Source: Rhodobacterales bacterium RIFCSPHIGHO2_02_FULL_62_130
GTDB taxonomy: Bacteria > Pseudomonadota > Alphaproteobacteria > Rhodobacterales > Rhodobacteraceae
DNA: 64,000 nt
NCBI GenBank assembly: GCA_001828855.1
Contig: MHZT01000003.1
Coordinates: forward strand, 124,001 to 188,000
Direction: 5' to 3'
The position numbers and the translations under genes were made by a program. The notes beneath the pieces were generated by a model. That model was not told where the DNA came from. It was given only the letters and a program-made list of their open reading frames with translations, and did no database searches. Positions 16,514-25,041 of the stretch are shown in pieces (the first letter of the stretch is position 1; every line of letters starts with the position of its first letter).

Positions 16514-18216
16514 GCTTGGGGCGCTCCTTTCAGATCGCGGCGGTTGCGGTGCAGGGCGGCGGGGAGGACAAAGGCCGCGACATAGGCGGCAAAGGGCAGG
16601 GCGGCTTGCAGGCTGGCGTAAACCCCTGTCACGCGGCGGTCCGAACCGGATGACAGGGTGACGGATTCGGTGGTCAGCGTGGCGATGCGGCCTGCACCCA
16701 TGAAAAGGGTGGGCAGGTATTGCGCGACCGAAACCGCGACGCCGATGGCCGCCGCTGTCAGGATCGGGCGCAGCAGCACGGGCAGTTTGACCGCAACCAG
16801 CCGCCGCCACGGCCCCGCACCAAGGGCGGCTGCGGCACTGACCAGTCGCGGGTCAAGCGCGCGCCACGGGTCCGACAGTGCAATCATCACATAGGGAAAG
16901 ACGAACAGCATCTGCGCCCAGATCACCGCCACATAGCCGCCCGAGACGCCCGCCTGCAGGAACACCACGTTCAGCCCGTAGAGAAAGCCGATCTGCGGAA
17001 CCAGCAACGGCAGATAGACCAGCGCTTGCGCCCATGCCGCGCGGGGCAGGCGGGCGCGGTCCTCGCCTTCAAGCCATGCGATGGCCAAGGCCAGAGACAG
17101 CGCCACGGTGATTGCCGCAAGGATCAGCGTCTGCACCAGCGCCTGCCCCCAGCCGCCAGTATGGGTCATCCACGGCCGCAAGGACCAGCTTTCGGGCAAA
17201 AGCTGCGGGAAAGACCAGCGCCACGCCAGCGACCAGACCAGCAGCGACAGCAGCGCCAGCGCCGCAACCGCCATCAGCATCATCCCCGCGATGAGGGCCA
17301 TCCAAAGCCCCGGCCCCGCGCGCAATCCGCGCCCGCCTCGGCGCAGCCACCAGCGGCCCAAGGGACGCGCGCCCCTCTCGGCCAGCCAGAACAGGAAGAT
17401 GCCCGTCAGCACCACTCCACCTTGCAGCATCGCTCCTGCCGAGGCGGGCAAGATCATCGCGGGGTCAGGGTCGCTGAACCAGCGGGTGACAGCCACCGCC
17501 AGCACCGGCGGATTGGACGGGCCAAGGATCAGCGCCATGTCCACCACCGACAGGGCATAGGCCAGCACCACCCAGACCGGCAGCCGGATCAGCGGCCAGA
17601 CCTGCGGCATGATGATCTTGATCCAGACAATCCCGCGCCCGTATCCCAAAGACCGTCCCGCCGCCATGTGGCGCGCCACCGGAATCTGTGACAGCGCCGA
17701 CAGGATCACCAACAGCAGGAACGGCACCTCCTTGACCATCAGCCCCAGCATCAGCGCCAAGCCCCAGCCATCGTTCACCGTGGCCAGATCGGGCGGGGTC
17801 TGCCATCCCATCGGCGCTGCCAGCGCCCGCGCGATCCACCCCGAGGGGGCCAGCACAAAGGCCAGCCCCACCGCCATCGCGGCATGGGGCGTGGCCAGAA
17901 ACGGCGTCAGCAGGCGCGCACCCGCCGCAGGCCGCATCCGCCCCTGCAGCGCCGCACAAAACCCCACCGCCAGCAGCAGCGACAGTAACGTTGCCCCAAG
18001 CCCCGTGACCAGCGTCAGTCGCAGGCTGCTGCCAAATCCCGGTTGTGCCGCCAGTTGCTGCCACGGTGCAAACGACCATTCGGTCAGCCCCAAGGCGGGC
18101 AAAACCCCGAACCCCGCGCGTGCCGTCTGCCACAGGCCAGCGGCAATCGGCGCAATCAGGCCCAGCCCGACGACGCCCAGCACCCCCCCCCGCAGCAGAC
18201 GGCCTTCGCGGATCAT
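16510..18216 (-). CDS. ynjC: ABC transporter permease, YnjC-type (double length)
   Basis: A 568-residue inner-membrane permease in which two homologous permease halves, about six helices each, are fused, as in YnjC, ThiP and iron permeases. Each half carries an EAA-like cytoplasmic loop: AALGAGPWRRLVAVKLPVLLRP in the second half and a shorter version around GRSLGYGRGIVWIKIIMPQVWP in the first. It overlaps ynjB by 4 bases at its start and ynjD by 4 bases at its end. The unit would import the YnjB ligand, possibly a thiamine-like or metal-chelate compound; this is inference. Confidence 0.88.
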   Translation of the reverse strand: MIREGRLLRGGVLGVVGLGLIAPIAAGLWQTARAGFGVLPALGLTEWSFAPWQQLAAQPGFGSSLRLTLVTGLGATLLSLLLAVGFCAALQGRMRPAAGARLLTPFLATPHAAMAVGLAFVLAPSGWIARALAAPMGWQTPPDLATVNDGWGLALMLGLMVKEVPFLLLVILSALSQIPVARHMAAGRSLGYGRGIVWIKIIMPQVWPLIRLPVWVVLAYALSVVDMALILGPSNPPVLAVAVTRWFSDPDPAMILPASAGAMLQGGVVLTGIFLFWLAERGARPLGRWWLRRGGRGLRAGPGLWMALIAGMMLMAVAALALLSLLVWSLAWRWSFPQLLPESWSLRPWMTHTGGWGQALVQTLILAAITVALSLALAIAWLEGEDRARLPRAAWAQALVYLPLLVPQIGFLYGLNVVFLQAGVSGGYVAVIWAQMLFVFPYVMIALSDPWRALDPRLVSAAAALGAGPWRRLVAVKLPVLLRPILTAAAIGVAVSVAQYLPTLFMGAGRIATLTTESVTLSSGSDRRVTGVYASLQAALPFAAYVAAFVLPAALHRNRRDLKGAPQA

Positions 18217-19397
18217 TTGGTATAGCGCCGCGCCCAGTCCTCGGTCAGTCGGGTCATCCAGCTTGCATGTGGCTCCAGCAGGGTCGGTCCCAGATCGGCA
18301 ACGACGGGCAGGGCGGGGGCGGTGGGCAGGGCCGCAAAAGCTGCCTGTGCTGTAGCGTCCAGCTTGGCCGGGTCCAGCACCGAAAAGCTGCCCAGAACCT
18401 CGATATTCTGCATATGGGCCTGGGTGGCAGGGTCCAGCAGGAAGTTTGCCACCACCTCGGCACCCGCTGCATGGGCGGCGTTATAGGGGATGGCGACAAA
18501 GCTGATATTGCCGATACTGCCACCCTTTGGCACGAAAACCCGCGCGGTTTCGGGCAGCAGGCCTTGGGCAATCGCCGCCGCCGTCGAGGCCGGATCGAAG
18601 GACATCGAGATGTCCACCTCGCCATCATTCAGCAATTGCTGCTGCACGGACTCGTTCTCGGGGAAGGTCTTGCCGTTGCGCCACAGGTTCGGGCGCAGCG
18701 CGTCATACCATGCCCAGAGCGGGGCGGTAGCGCTGGCAAAATCCGCATCTGTGACAGGGGCTTGCAGAAGGCTGGCATCGGGGGCCAATTCGATCAGCGC
18801 CTGTTTCAGAAAGGTGGCGCCCATGAAATTCGACGGATCGGGATGGGTGAACCGGCCCGGATGGGCCGCAGCCCAATCGACAAATTCCGCCATGCTTTGC
18901 GGCGGCGCATCGACACGGGCGCTGTCATAGGTGAACACGAATTTCGCCAGCCGCCACGGGCTTTCCATGCCATCCACCGGCGTGGTGAAATCGACCGACG
19001 CGGGCGAGGTTGGTCCCAGATCAAGATAGGCCGCGTTGGGCAGGCCCGCCACGAAAGGCCCGTGCAGCAGGCCTTGCTCTTTCATCGCCAGAAAATTCGG
19101 CCCGTTGATCCAGATCAGATCGACAGTGCCACCACTGTTCTGCCCCGCCGCCTTTTCCGCGATCACGCGGGTCACGGCCTCGGCGGTGTCGGTCAGCTTG
19201 ACCTGCTCGACCTTGACGCCATAAAGCGCCTCGGTCTGGCTGCCGACCCATGCGATAAAGTCATTGGTGCGCGCATCCCCGCCCCATGCGTTCCAGTAAA
19301 CGGTCTGCCCGCGCGCGGCCTCCAGTGTCTGGGACCAATCGGCAAGGGCAGGGGTGGCAAGCATCGCCCCGATCAGGGCAAGAGCGGGAAGTTTCAT
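18213..19397 (-). CDS. ynjB: ABC substrate-binding protein, YnjB-type
   Basis: A 394-residue periplasmic binding protein with a Sec signal peptide (MKLPALALIGAMLATPALA, cleavage about residue 20). The mature part begins WSQTLEAARGQTVYWNAWGG and has VDLIWINGPNFLAMKEQ, both typical of the YnjB family. It captures the ligand for YnjCD. It leads the transporter genes and overlaps ynjC by 4 bases (ATGA). It follows the phosphatidyltransferase gene by 22 bases on the same strand, so all five genes from 22175 down to 15866 are probably one operon. The ligand is unknown. Confidence 0.88.
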   Translation of the reverse strand: MKLPALALIGAMLATPALADWSQTLEAARGQTVYWNAWGGDARTNDFIAWVGSQTEALYGVKVEQVKLTDTAEAVTRVIAEKAAGQNSGGTVDLIWINGPNFLAMKEQGLLHGPFVAGLPNAAYLDLGPTSPASVDFTTPVDGMESPWRLAKFVFTYDSARVDAPPQSMAEFVDWAAAHPGRFTHPDPSNFMGATFLKQALIELAPDASLLQAPVTDADFASATAPLWAWYDALRPNLWRNGKTFPENESVQQQLLNDGEVDISMSFDPASTAAAIAQGLLPETARVFVPKGGSIGNISFVAIPYNAAHAAGAEVVANFLLDPATQAHMQNIEVLGSFSVLDPAKLDATAQAAFAALPTAPALPVVADLGPTLLEPHASWMTRLTEDWARRYTK

Positions 19398-19419
19398 CGT
19401 ATCTCCTGTTGCGGCGAAA

Positions 19420-20025
19420 TCAGCGAAAGACGGTCCAGCCCTGATGCCAGCGCATCAGGGTGGTCAGGGCGCAGGCGGCGGCAAAGGCATAGGCCAGCAG
19501 CGGGAAGGCAGCCGGAAAAAGGCACATGGCTGCAAAAATGGCAATGGTTTCCGCGCCTTCGGTCAGCCCGCCCAGATAGTAGATGCCCTTGTTCGGGTAA
19601 TCGGCAGCCGTTTTGCCGCGCTTGGCCGCGATGCTGGCAAAGGCCAGAAACGAAGACCCCGTGCCGATGAAAGACGCGATCAGCACGGCAGCGGGCAGCG
19701 CGTTTGCGGCGGGGTCCGCCAGTGCAAAGCCCAAGGGAAAGATCGCGTAGAACACGAAATCAAGCCCGATATCCAGAAACGCCCCGCGATCCGTCGGGGC
19801 GGTGGCGCGCGCAATCGCGCCGTCCAGCCCGTCGGCAATCCGGTTGGCTGCCAGCAGCGCCAAGGCCAGCCCGAAGGCCCCGAAGGCCAGCGCCGGAACC
19901 GCCAGCACCCCAAGCCCGAACCCCGCCAGCGAGACATGATCCGCCAGCACACCGCGCGCGGCCAGCCACCGCGCGGGCAGGCCCAGCACCGCCTTTTGCA
20001 GGGGCGCAAGTCTTGCGTCGATCAT
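19420..20025 (-). CDS. ynjF: CDP-alcohol phosphatidyltransferase, YnjF-type
   Basis: A 201-residue membrane protein with about five helices and the CDP-alcohol phosphatidyltransferase motif: D65-G-L-D68-G69, A72-R73, G81, D85 and D89. The stretch between Arg73 and Gly81 is one residue shorter than the textbook spacing. Such enzymes transfer a phosphatidyl group from CDP-diacylglycerol to an alcohol. ATG 20025 overlaps the stop of the upstream flavoprotein gene by 4 bases. In E. coli ynjF also lies beside ynjBCD, so the linkage appears conserved across proteobacteria. The acceptor alcohol is unknown. Confidence 0.85.
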   Translation of the reverse strand: MIDARLAPLQKAVLGLPARWLAARGVLADHVSLAGFGLGVLAVPALAFGAFGLALALLAANRIADGLDGAIARATAPTDRGAFLDIGLDFVFYAIFPLGFALADPAANALPAAVLIASFIGTGSSFLAFASIAAKRGKTAADYPNKGIYYLGGLTEGAETIAIFAAMCLFPAAFPLLAYAFAAACALTTLMRWHQGWTVFR

Positions 20026-22175
20026 CCGCGCCTCCATCTGTGAAACCGTGCGGCCAAGGCCAGCAGGCGCGGATTGACATGCGCGCGCCGCCATGCGCCT
20101 GCGGCGTATTTGTTCGCCTCGGCCAGTGTGGGGTAGATATGGATGGTGCCAAGGATCTTGCCCAAACCCAGCCCGTGCTTCATCGCCAGCACGAATTCGG
20201 CGATCAGATCCGCCGCATGCGCCCCCACCAGCGTCACCCCCAGAATCCGGTCGCGTCCCGGCACGGTCAGCACTTTGACAAAACCCGTTGTGGTGCCATC
20301 GGCAATCGCGCGGTCAAGATCATCGATGTCGTAACGTGTCACCTCATAAGGGATATTCCGGGCGATAGCCTCGGATTCCGAAAGGCCCACGCGGGCAACC
20401 TCGGGGTCGGTAAAGGTGGCCCAAGGGATCACGCGGTAATCGGCCTTGAAGCGTTTGAAGGTGCCGAAAAGGGCGTTCACCGTGGCGAACCATGCCTGAT
20501 GGCTGGCGGTATGGGTGAACTGGTAGGGACCAGCCACATCACCCGCCGCAAGGATATTGGGGTAAAGCGTTTCCAGCCAGGCGTTGGTTTCGATCACGCG
20601 GTCGGTGGGGATGCCCAGCTCTTCCAGCCCGAATCCGGTCAGGCGCGGGCTTCGCCCGACCGCGACCAGCAGCGCATCAAAGCCGATCCGGCGGGTTTCG
20701 CCGGCATGGTCCAGCTCGATCCATTTTGCGCCATCTGTGACGCCACAGCGCAGCGCCCTGTGGCCGGTCAGCACTTGCACCCCGTCGCGTTCAAGCGACG
20801 CCTGCACCAGCGCCGATACCTCGGGGTCTTCACGCAGCATCAGGCGGGGGGCCATTTCCACTTGGGTCACCTGCGACCCCAACCGCGCAAAGGCCTGCGC
20901 CAGTTCGGTGCCGATCGGCCCACCGCCCAGCACCACCAGCCGCGCGGGCGGCTGCTCTGCATCCCCCAAAGCGTCCCAAAGCGTGTCCGAGGTCAGATAG
21001 CCCACGTCATCAATCCCCGGCAGCGGCGGCACGAACGGCGCAGCGCCGGTGGCAAGGATGATTGACCGCGTGGTCAGCCGCCGCGTCTGGCCATCCGCCA
21101 GCGCGATCTCGACCGTCCAGGGATCGATCAGGCGGGCATGGCCCTGCAACACATCGACCCCCAGACCGTTATAGCGGTCCACCGAGTCATGCGGGGCGAT
21201 GTCGGCAATCACCTGCTGCACCCGCGCCATCACGCGGGCAAAGGAGAACTCCGGCGTGGCGGCAGTCAGGCCCAACGCATCGGCATGGCGCATCTGATGT
21301 GCCAGCTTGGCCGACCGGAGCAGCGCCTTGGACGGCACGCAGCCGTAGTTCAGGCAGTCGCCCCCCATCTTGTGCTGCTCGACCAGCGTGACCTTCGCCT
21401 GTGCCGCCGCCGCGATGTAAGACGATACCAGCCCCGCCGCCCCCGCGCCAATCACCACCAGATTGCGGTCAAAGCGGGCAGGCCGCCTCCAGCGCGCATA
21501 GACCTTGCGACGCTTGACGACGCCCAAAATCCCCCGCGCGATCCACGGAAACAGCCCCAGCAGCGCGAAAGACGCCAGAAGTGTCGGCGAAGCGATGCCC
21601 GACAGGCTGTCAAGCTGGCCCAGTTGCGTGCCTGCATTTACATAGACCACCGTGGCCGCCAGCATCCCGACCTGACTGACCCAATAATAGGTCAGCGCCG
21701 GAAGCGGTGTCAGCCCCATCAACAGGTTCACCGCAAAGAACGGCACCACGGGGATCAGGCGCAGGGTGAACAGATAGAATGCGCCGTCGCGGGCCAGACC
21801 CTGTTCAATGGCGGCGGCCCGCTGGCCAAGGCGCGCACGCACCCAGTCCCGCAGAAAATACCGCGCCGACAGAAACGCCAGCGTCGCGCCCAGCGTCGAG
21901 GCAAAGGACACGATCACCAAGCCCCAGAACAGCCCGAACATCGCCCCCGCCGCCAAGGTCATCCAGACGGCAAAGGGCAAGGACAGTGCCGTGACCCCGA
22001 TGTAAAGCGCGAAGAAACCCACCGCAAAAGGAATGGCATGTGCGGCGCGCCAGTCCTCAAGGGCTGCAAGTTGCCCGCGCAACCCTGCCAGCGACAGATC
22101 CTGCCCCTTGGTCAACCAGATGATAGCCAGAACCGTGATCAGCACGATCCCGAGCAACGCGCCTTTCCGCTTCAT
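20022..22175 (-). CDS. TVP38/TMEM64 membrane domain fused to FAD disulfide reductase
   Basis: A 717-residue fusion. Residues 1-225 form a TVP38/TMEM64 (DedA-like) membrane domain with about six helices and the family's LRLIPVVPFFAVN motif. Residues 235-717 are a pyridine nucleotide-disulfide oxidoreductase: FAD loop GAGAAG (243-248), redox pair Cys274/Cys279 (GGDCLNYGCVPSK), NAD loop GGGPIGTE, FAD site ILAAGDVAG, and a dimer domain ending HIYPTLAEANK, where Tyr replaces the catalytic His of glutathione reductase, as in mercuric reductase-like enzymes. ATG 22175 has AGGAAG upstream. The physiological disulfide or metal substrate is unknown. First gene of the minus-strand operon. Confidence 0.9.
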   Translation of the reverse strand: MKRKGALLGIVLITVLAIIWLTKGQDLSLAGLRGQLAALEDWRAAHAIPFAVGFFALYIGVTALSLPFAVWMTLAAGAMFGLFWGLVIVSFASTLGATLAFLSARYFLRDWVRARLGQRAAAIEQGLARDGAFYLFTLRLIPVVPFFAVNLLMGLTPLPALTYYWVSQVGMLAATVVYVNAGTQLGQLDSLSGIASPTLLASFALLGLFPWIARGILGVVKRRKVYARWRRPARFDRNLVVIGAGAAGLVSSYIAAAAQAKVTLVEQHKMGGDCLNYGCVPSKALLRSAKLAHQMRHADALGLTAATPEFSFARVMARVQQVIADIAPHDSVDRYNGLGVDVLQGHARLIDPWTVEIALADGQTRRLTTRSIILATGAAPFVPPLPGIDDVGYLTSDTLWDALGDAEQPPARLVVLGGGPIGTELAQAFARLGSQVTQVEMAPRLMLREDPEVSALVQASLERDGVQVLTGHRALRCGVTDGAKWIELDHAGETRRIGFDALLVAVGRSPRLTGFGLEELGIPTDRVIETNAWLETLYPNILAAGDVAGPYQFTHTASHQAWFATVNALFGTFKRFKADYRVIPWATFTDPEVARVGLSESEAIARNIPYEVTRYDIDDLDRAIADGTTTGFVKVLTVPGRDRILGVTLVGAHAADLIAEFVLAMKHGLGLGKILGTIHIYPTLAEANKYAAGAWRRAHVNPRLLALAARFHRWRRG

Positions 22176-22418
22176 CTGGTCTTCCTTTTTGCCCATGTCT
22201 GACAGCACATAGGGCAAAATCCCCGCAATGGCGTCAGAATTGCCAAAGTATCACGCGGGCTTGATGCGGTTGCAATGACCGGTCGGGGCAAAACCGGTCT
22301 GGCATGGCGATGGCAGACGCCGCAACGGGCTTTGCGCCCGATGGGATTTTCGGTCTATCTGGAGGGGACAAGCCCGTTGACCGCCTCGAAAAGCGAGGCG
22401 GCGGGCGAAAGGGGCGCA

Positions 22419-23420
22419 ATGACCAGCATTCGGGACATCGCACAGGCGGCAAACGCCTCGGTTGCCACTGTGTCGCGGGTGATCAACAATTCAGGCTATG
22501 TCAGTGCCGAAACCCGCGCGCGGGTTGAAGCCGCGATTGCCGCCTTGGAATACACCCCCAATGCGGGCGCGCAACGGCTACGCAGCGGGGCAAGCCGGAT
22601 GGTGGGCGTGGTCTTGCCTGCACTGGATGTGCCGTTCTTTGCGATTCTGGCGCATGTGCTGGAGCGGGAACTGTTCCGGCGCGGCTATCAGGCCTTGATT
22701 TGCTGCACCGATGAAAGCGCGGATCAGGAGGCACGCTATATCTCGACCCTGCTGTCGCAGCAGGTGGATGGGGTGGTGGCGGCCAGTGTTCTGGCGGATG
22801 CGGGACAATACCGCCGCATAGCTGATGCGGGCATCCCGATTGTGGCGATTGACCGCGATTTGCCGGATCTGGCGGTGGTCAGCATCAAGGCTGATCACGC
22901 GCTTGGCGGGCGGATGATGGCAGATCATCTGCTGGCTCTGGGGCATCGGCGTTTTGCCGTCATCGGTGCGCCTGCCCACAGCCCGCCCGTGTTGGCGCGA
23001 GTTCAGGGCGTGGTGGACCGCTTGGCCGAGGCAGGGTTGCAGGCGCAGATAGAACTGGGCCGCGTGCATGATTTTGACGCCTGCCGCGATCTGGCCAGGG
23101 TGGTCTTGACGGGGGCGGGTCGCCCCACAGCCCTGATCGGCACCACTGATATTGCCGCGATTGGCGCGATCCATGCGGCGATTGGCATGGGGCTGGCGGT
23201 GCCGCAGGATGTCTCGGTGATCGGGTTCGATGATCTGCCCGCCGCGCGCTATGTGCTGCCCGCGCTGACCACCGTGGCGCAACCGCTCCGCAGCATGGCC
23301 GAACAGGCGGTGGCGCAGCTTTGTGCGATGATGGCGGGTCAGGCTTTGCCTGCCCCTGCCGATCTTGCCCTGAAACTGGTGCAGCGCGACACGACCGCGC
23401 CGCCGCCGCCCGAAGCCTAG
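22419..23420 (+). CDS. LacI-family transcriptional regulator
   Basis: A 333-residue regulator: N-terminal LacI helix-turn-helix and hinge (MTSIRDIAQAANASVATVSR, residues 1-60), then a sugar-binding periplasmic-type domain (VVLPALDVPFFAILAHVLE; VIGFDDLPAARYV). The ATG at 22419 is set by the helix-turn-helix and the AAGGGG upstream. It converges on the minus-strand sugar operon, overlapping the pfkB stop by 4 bases. A perfect LacI-type operator palindrome stands before the first gene of that operon (27022-27035), making this its likely repressor. Effector unknown, probably an intermediate of that pathway. Confidence 0.92.
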   Translation: MTSIRDIAQAANASVATVSRVINNSGYVSAETRARVEAAIAALEYTPNAGAQRLRSGASRMVGVVLPALDVPFFAILAHVLERELFRRGYQALICCTDESADQEARYISTLLSQQVDGVVAASVLADAGQYRRIADAGIPIVAIDRDLPDLAVVSIKADHALGGRMMADHLLALGHRRFAVIGAPAHSPPVLARVQGVVDRLAEAGLQAQIELGRVHDFDACRDLARVVLTGAGRPTALIGTTDIAAIGAIHAAIGMGLAVPQDVSVIGFDDLPAARYVLPALTTVAQPLRSMAEQAVAQLCAMMAGQALPAPADLALKLVQRDTTAPPPPEA

Positions 23421-24388
23421 ATCAGTGCGGAAACCGGCGGGATGCCATCGGTCGCCGTGGCCCCTTGCAACGAGGCTGCAGCGGCGCGATGTGCCAAAGC
23501 CAGCGCGCGGGCAGGCGGCCAGCCTTGATGGAGGCCAAAGATCGCGCCTGCACAAAACGCATCCCCCGCGCCCACGGGGCTGATGATGCGGGCGGGGTCA
23601 ACCGGTGCAGGGACCGCCCAATGCGCGTCTTGGTCCAGCCAGAGTGCCACGGCACCGCTGTGCAGGATCACCGATCCCGCGCCGCCCGCCTGCAAGGCGT
23701 GGGCCGCAGCCAGCATCCCGTCGCGGTCATCGGGGCCAAGGATGGGCAGACCTGTGGCGCGCTGGGCCTCGATCTCGTTCAGAAAGAGGAAGTCGATATG
23801 GGGCAGGGCAGCCGCGACGGTGGCGGCAAAGCTGGGGGTGTCGGCCGAGACAAGATCGGCCACGGTGATCATTCCCGTCGCTTTGGCGCGGGCCAGCAGA
23901 CGTGCAGCACCGGTGCTGCCATCTGCATCCACCGCATCCAGCCGACCCATCAGGTTCAGATAGCCAAGATAGAACAGACCGATCCCCGCCGCTGCGATGT
24001 CCTCGACCGGAATATCGGCCTCGGCCAGCGCATCATTGGTGCCGGGGTTGTAAAAGAAGGTGCGGCTGTCACCGGGGACATTCATCACAAGGGTATGGGC
24101 GGTCAGATGATCGGGCGTCGAGGCCAGCCAGCGCGCATCCACCCCCGCCGCAGCACAGGCCTTGCGGCAGTGCTGGGCATGCAGATCCTCCCCCAGCAGA
24201 CCAACCGCATAAAGCGGAATACCGGTCTGGAATGCGGCAAGGTCCATGATCACATTGGCAGCCCCGCCGCCCACGCCGGAAACTTCGTGCCGGATATGCA
24301 CCAGATCGCTTTTCTGCGGCCATTTGTCGATGGTGTGGACGATATCGACAATCCAGTTGCCCGCGCAGGCGATGCCCTTTGCCGTCAT
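23417..24388 (-). CDS. PfkB-family sugar kinase 1
   Basis: A 323-residue PfkB/ribokinase-family kinase with the N-terminal GVGGGAANVIMDLA motif (substrate contact) and the C-terminal SPVGAGDAFCAGA motif holding the catalytic Asp and anion hole. It phosphorylates a sugar or sugar-like alcohol with ATP in the cytoplasm; the hydroxyl and sugar are not predictable. It is last of a tightly coupled set: aldolase, Gfo/Idh/MocA dehydrogenase, cupin isomerase, then this kinase, the last three joined by ATGA overlaps. Its stop overlaps the lacI stop on the other strand. Confidence 0.88.
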   Translation of the reverse strand: MTAKGIACAGNWIVDIVHTIDKWPQKSDLVHIRHEVSGVGGGAANVIMDLAAFQTGIPLYAVGLLGEDLHAQHCRKACAAAGVDARWLASTPDHLTAHTLVMNVPGDSRTFFYNPGTNDALAEADIPVEDIAAAGIGLFYLGYLNLMGRLDAVDADGSTGAARLLARAKATGMITVADLVSADTPSFAATVAAALPHIDFLFLNEIEAQRATGLPILGPDDRDGMLAAAHALQAGGAGSVILHSGAVALWLDQDAHWAVPAPVDPARIISPVGAGDAFCAGAIFGLHQGWPPARALALAHRAAAASLQGATATDGIPPVSALI

Positions 24389-25041
24389 GTCCCGACCTCA
24401 TTCCACAGCGGCAAAAGGGCGGGTTCGTCCTCGATGATGGTGGAAAAGCGGCCCAGCGGTTCAAGGAAGAAGTTGTCGTTCCTGTCATCGTTGCACTGGC
24501 TGACTTCGGCCACGAACACGGGGCCGTGGCCTTGCTCGCCGTAAAAGCGGTGCATCACGCCGCGCGGGATGGTGATGGAAGCACCCGGCGCGATGCGGAT
24601 CGGGCCTTCGTAGGCTGGCATCAAACGCCCATCTACCCGCACCATGTCATCGTCCGCGAACGAGCCGTCGCGGGTGAACTCGACCATCAGATTGCCGCCG
24701 CCACGGGTGATGATGTCTTCCAGCTTGATCTTGTGGGCGTGGAACGGGGTTTCCTGAGTCTCCCCCACAAACAGCAGCTTTTCGGCATAGGGCCGTTCGG
24801 TTGCGTCGCCCTGAATCCCGTTGCGGATGCACAGCAACGTCAGCCCCCGCCGCGCAAAATCGCCTGATCCGAAGTCGGTGACATCCCAGCCGATCTGGCG
24901 ACCGATCAGAAAGGCCGATTGTTCAGGGTTGGCGGCATGGTGATCGGCGGTCCAGTCGGCCCAAGCGGGCAAGGCAAAGCCATGCTGCGTGACCGTGGCG
25001 CGGGCAGCCCGAAGCGCCGCGTTGATGGCCGACCGTTTCAT
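24385..25041 (-). CDS. D-lyxose isomerase-family cupin
   Basis: A 218-residue cupin of the D-lyxose/D-mannose ketol-isomerase family (YdaE-like). Metal ligands visible are His101, His103 and Glu108 (FHAHKIKLED) and His164 (RGVMHRFYGE). These Mn-dependent enzymes interconvert D-lyxose and D-xylulose, or D-mannose and D-fructose. In this operon it would isomerise the sugar before phosphorylation by the adjoining PfkB kinase. It overlaps both neighbours by 4 bases. Substrate specificity is inferred from family only; members also act on other aldoses. Confidence 0.8.
   Translation of the reverse strand: MKRSAINAALRAARATVTQHGFALPAWADWTADHHAANPEQSAFLIGRQIGWDVTDFGSGDFARRGLTLLCIRNGIQGDATERPYAEKLLFVGETQETPFHAHKIKLEDIITRGGGNLMVEFTRDGSFADDDMVRVDGRLMPAYEGPIRIAPGASITIPRGVMHRFYGEQGHGPVFVAEVSQCNDDRNDNFFLEPLGRFSTIIEDEPALLPLWNEVGT

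Noticed and set aside
16720-17691. 323-residue plus-strand frame opposite the ynjC permease
   Set aside because: Composition (Arg/Gln/His-rich) is what hydrophobic permease codons give on the complementary strand.
20022-22175. Mercury resistance locus (merA)
   Set aside because: No merR, merT or merP and no C-terminal Cys pair; the reductase is fused to a TVP38 domain and sits in a ynj operon.
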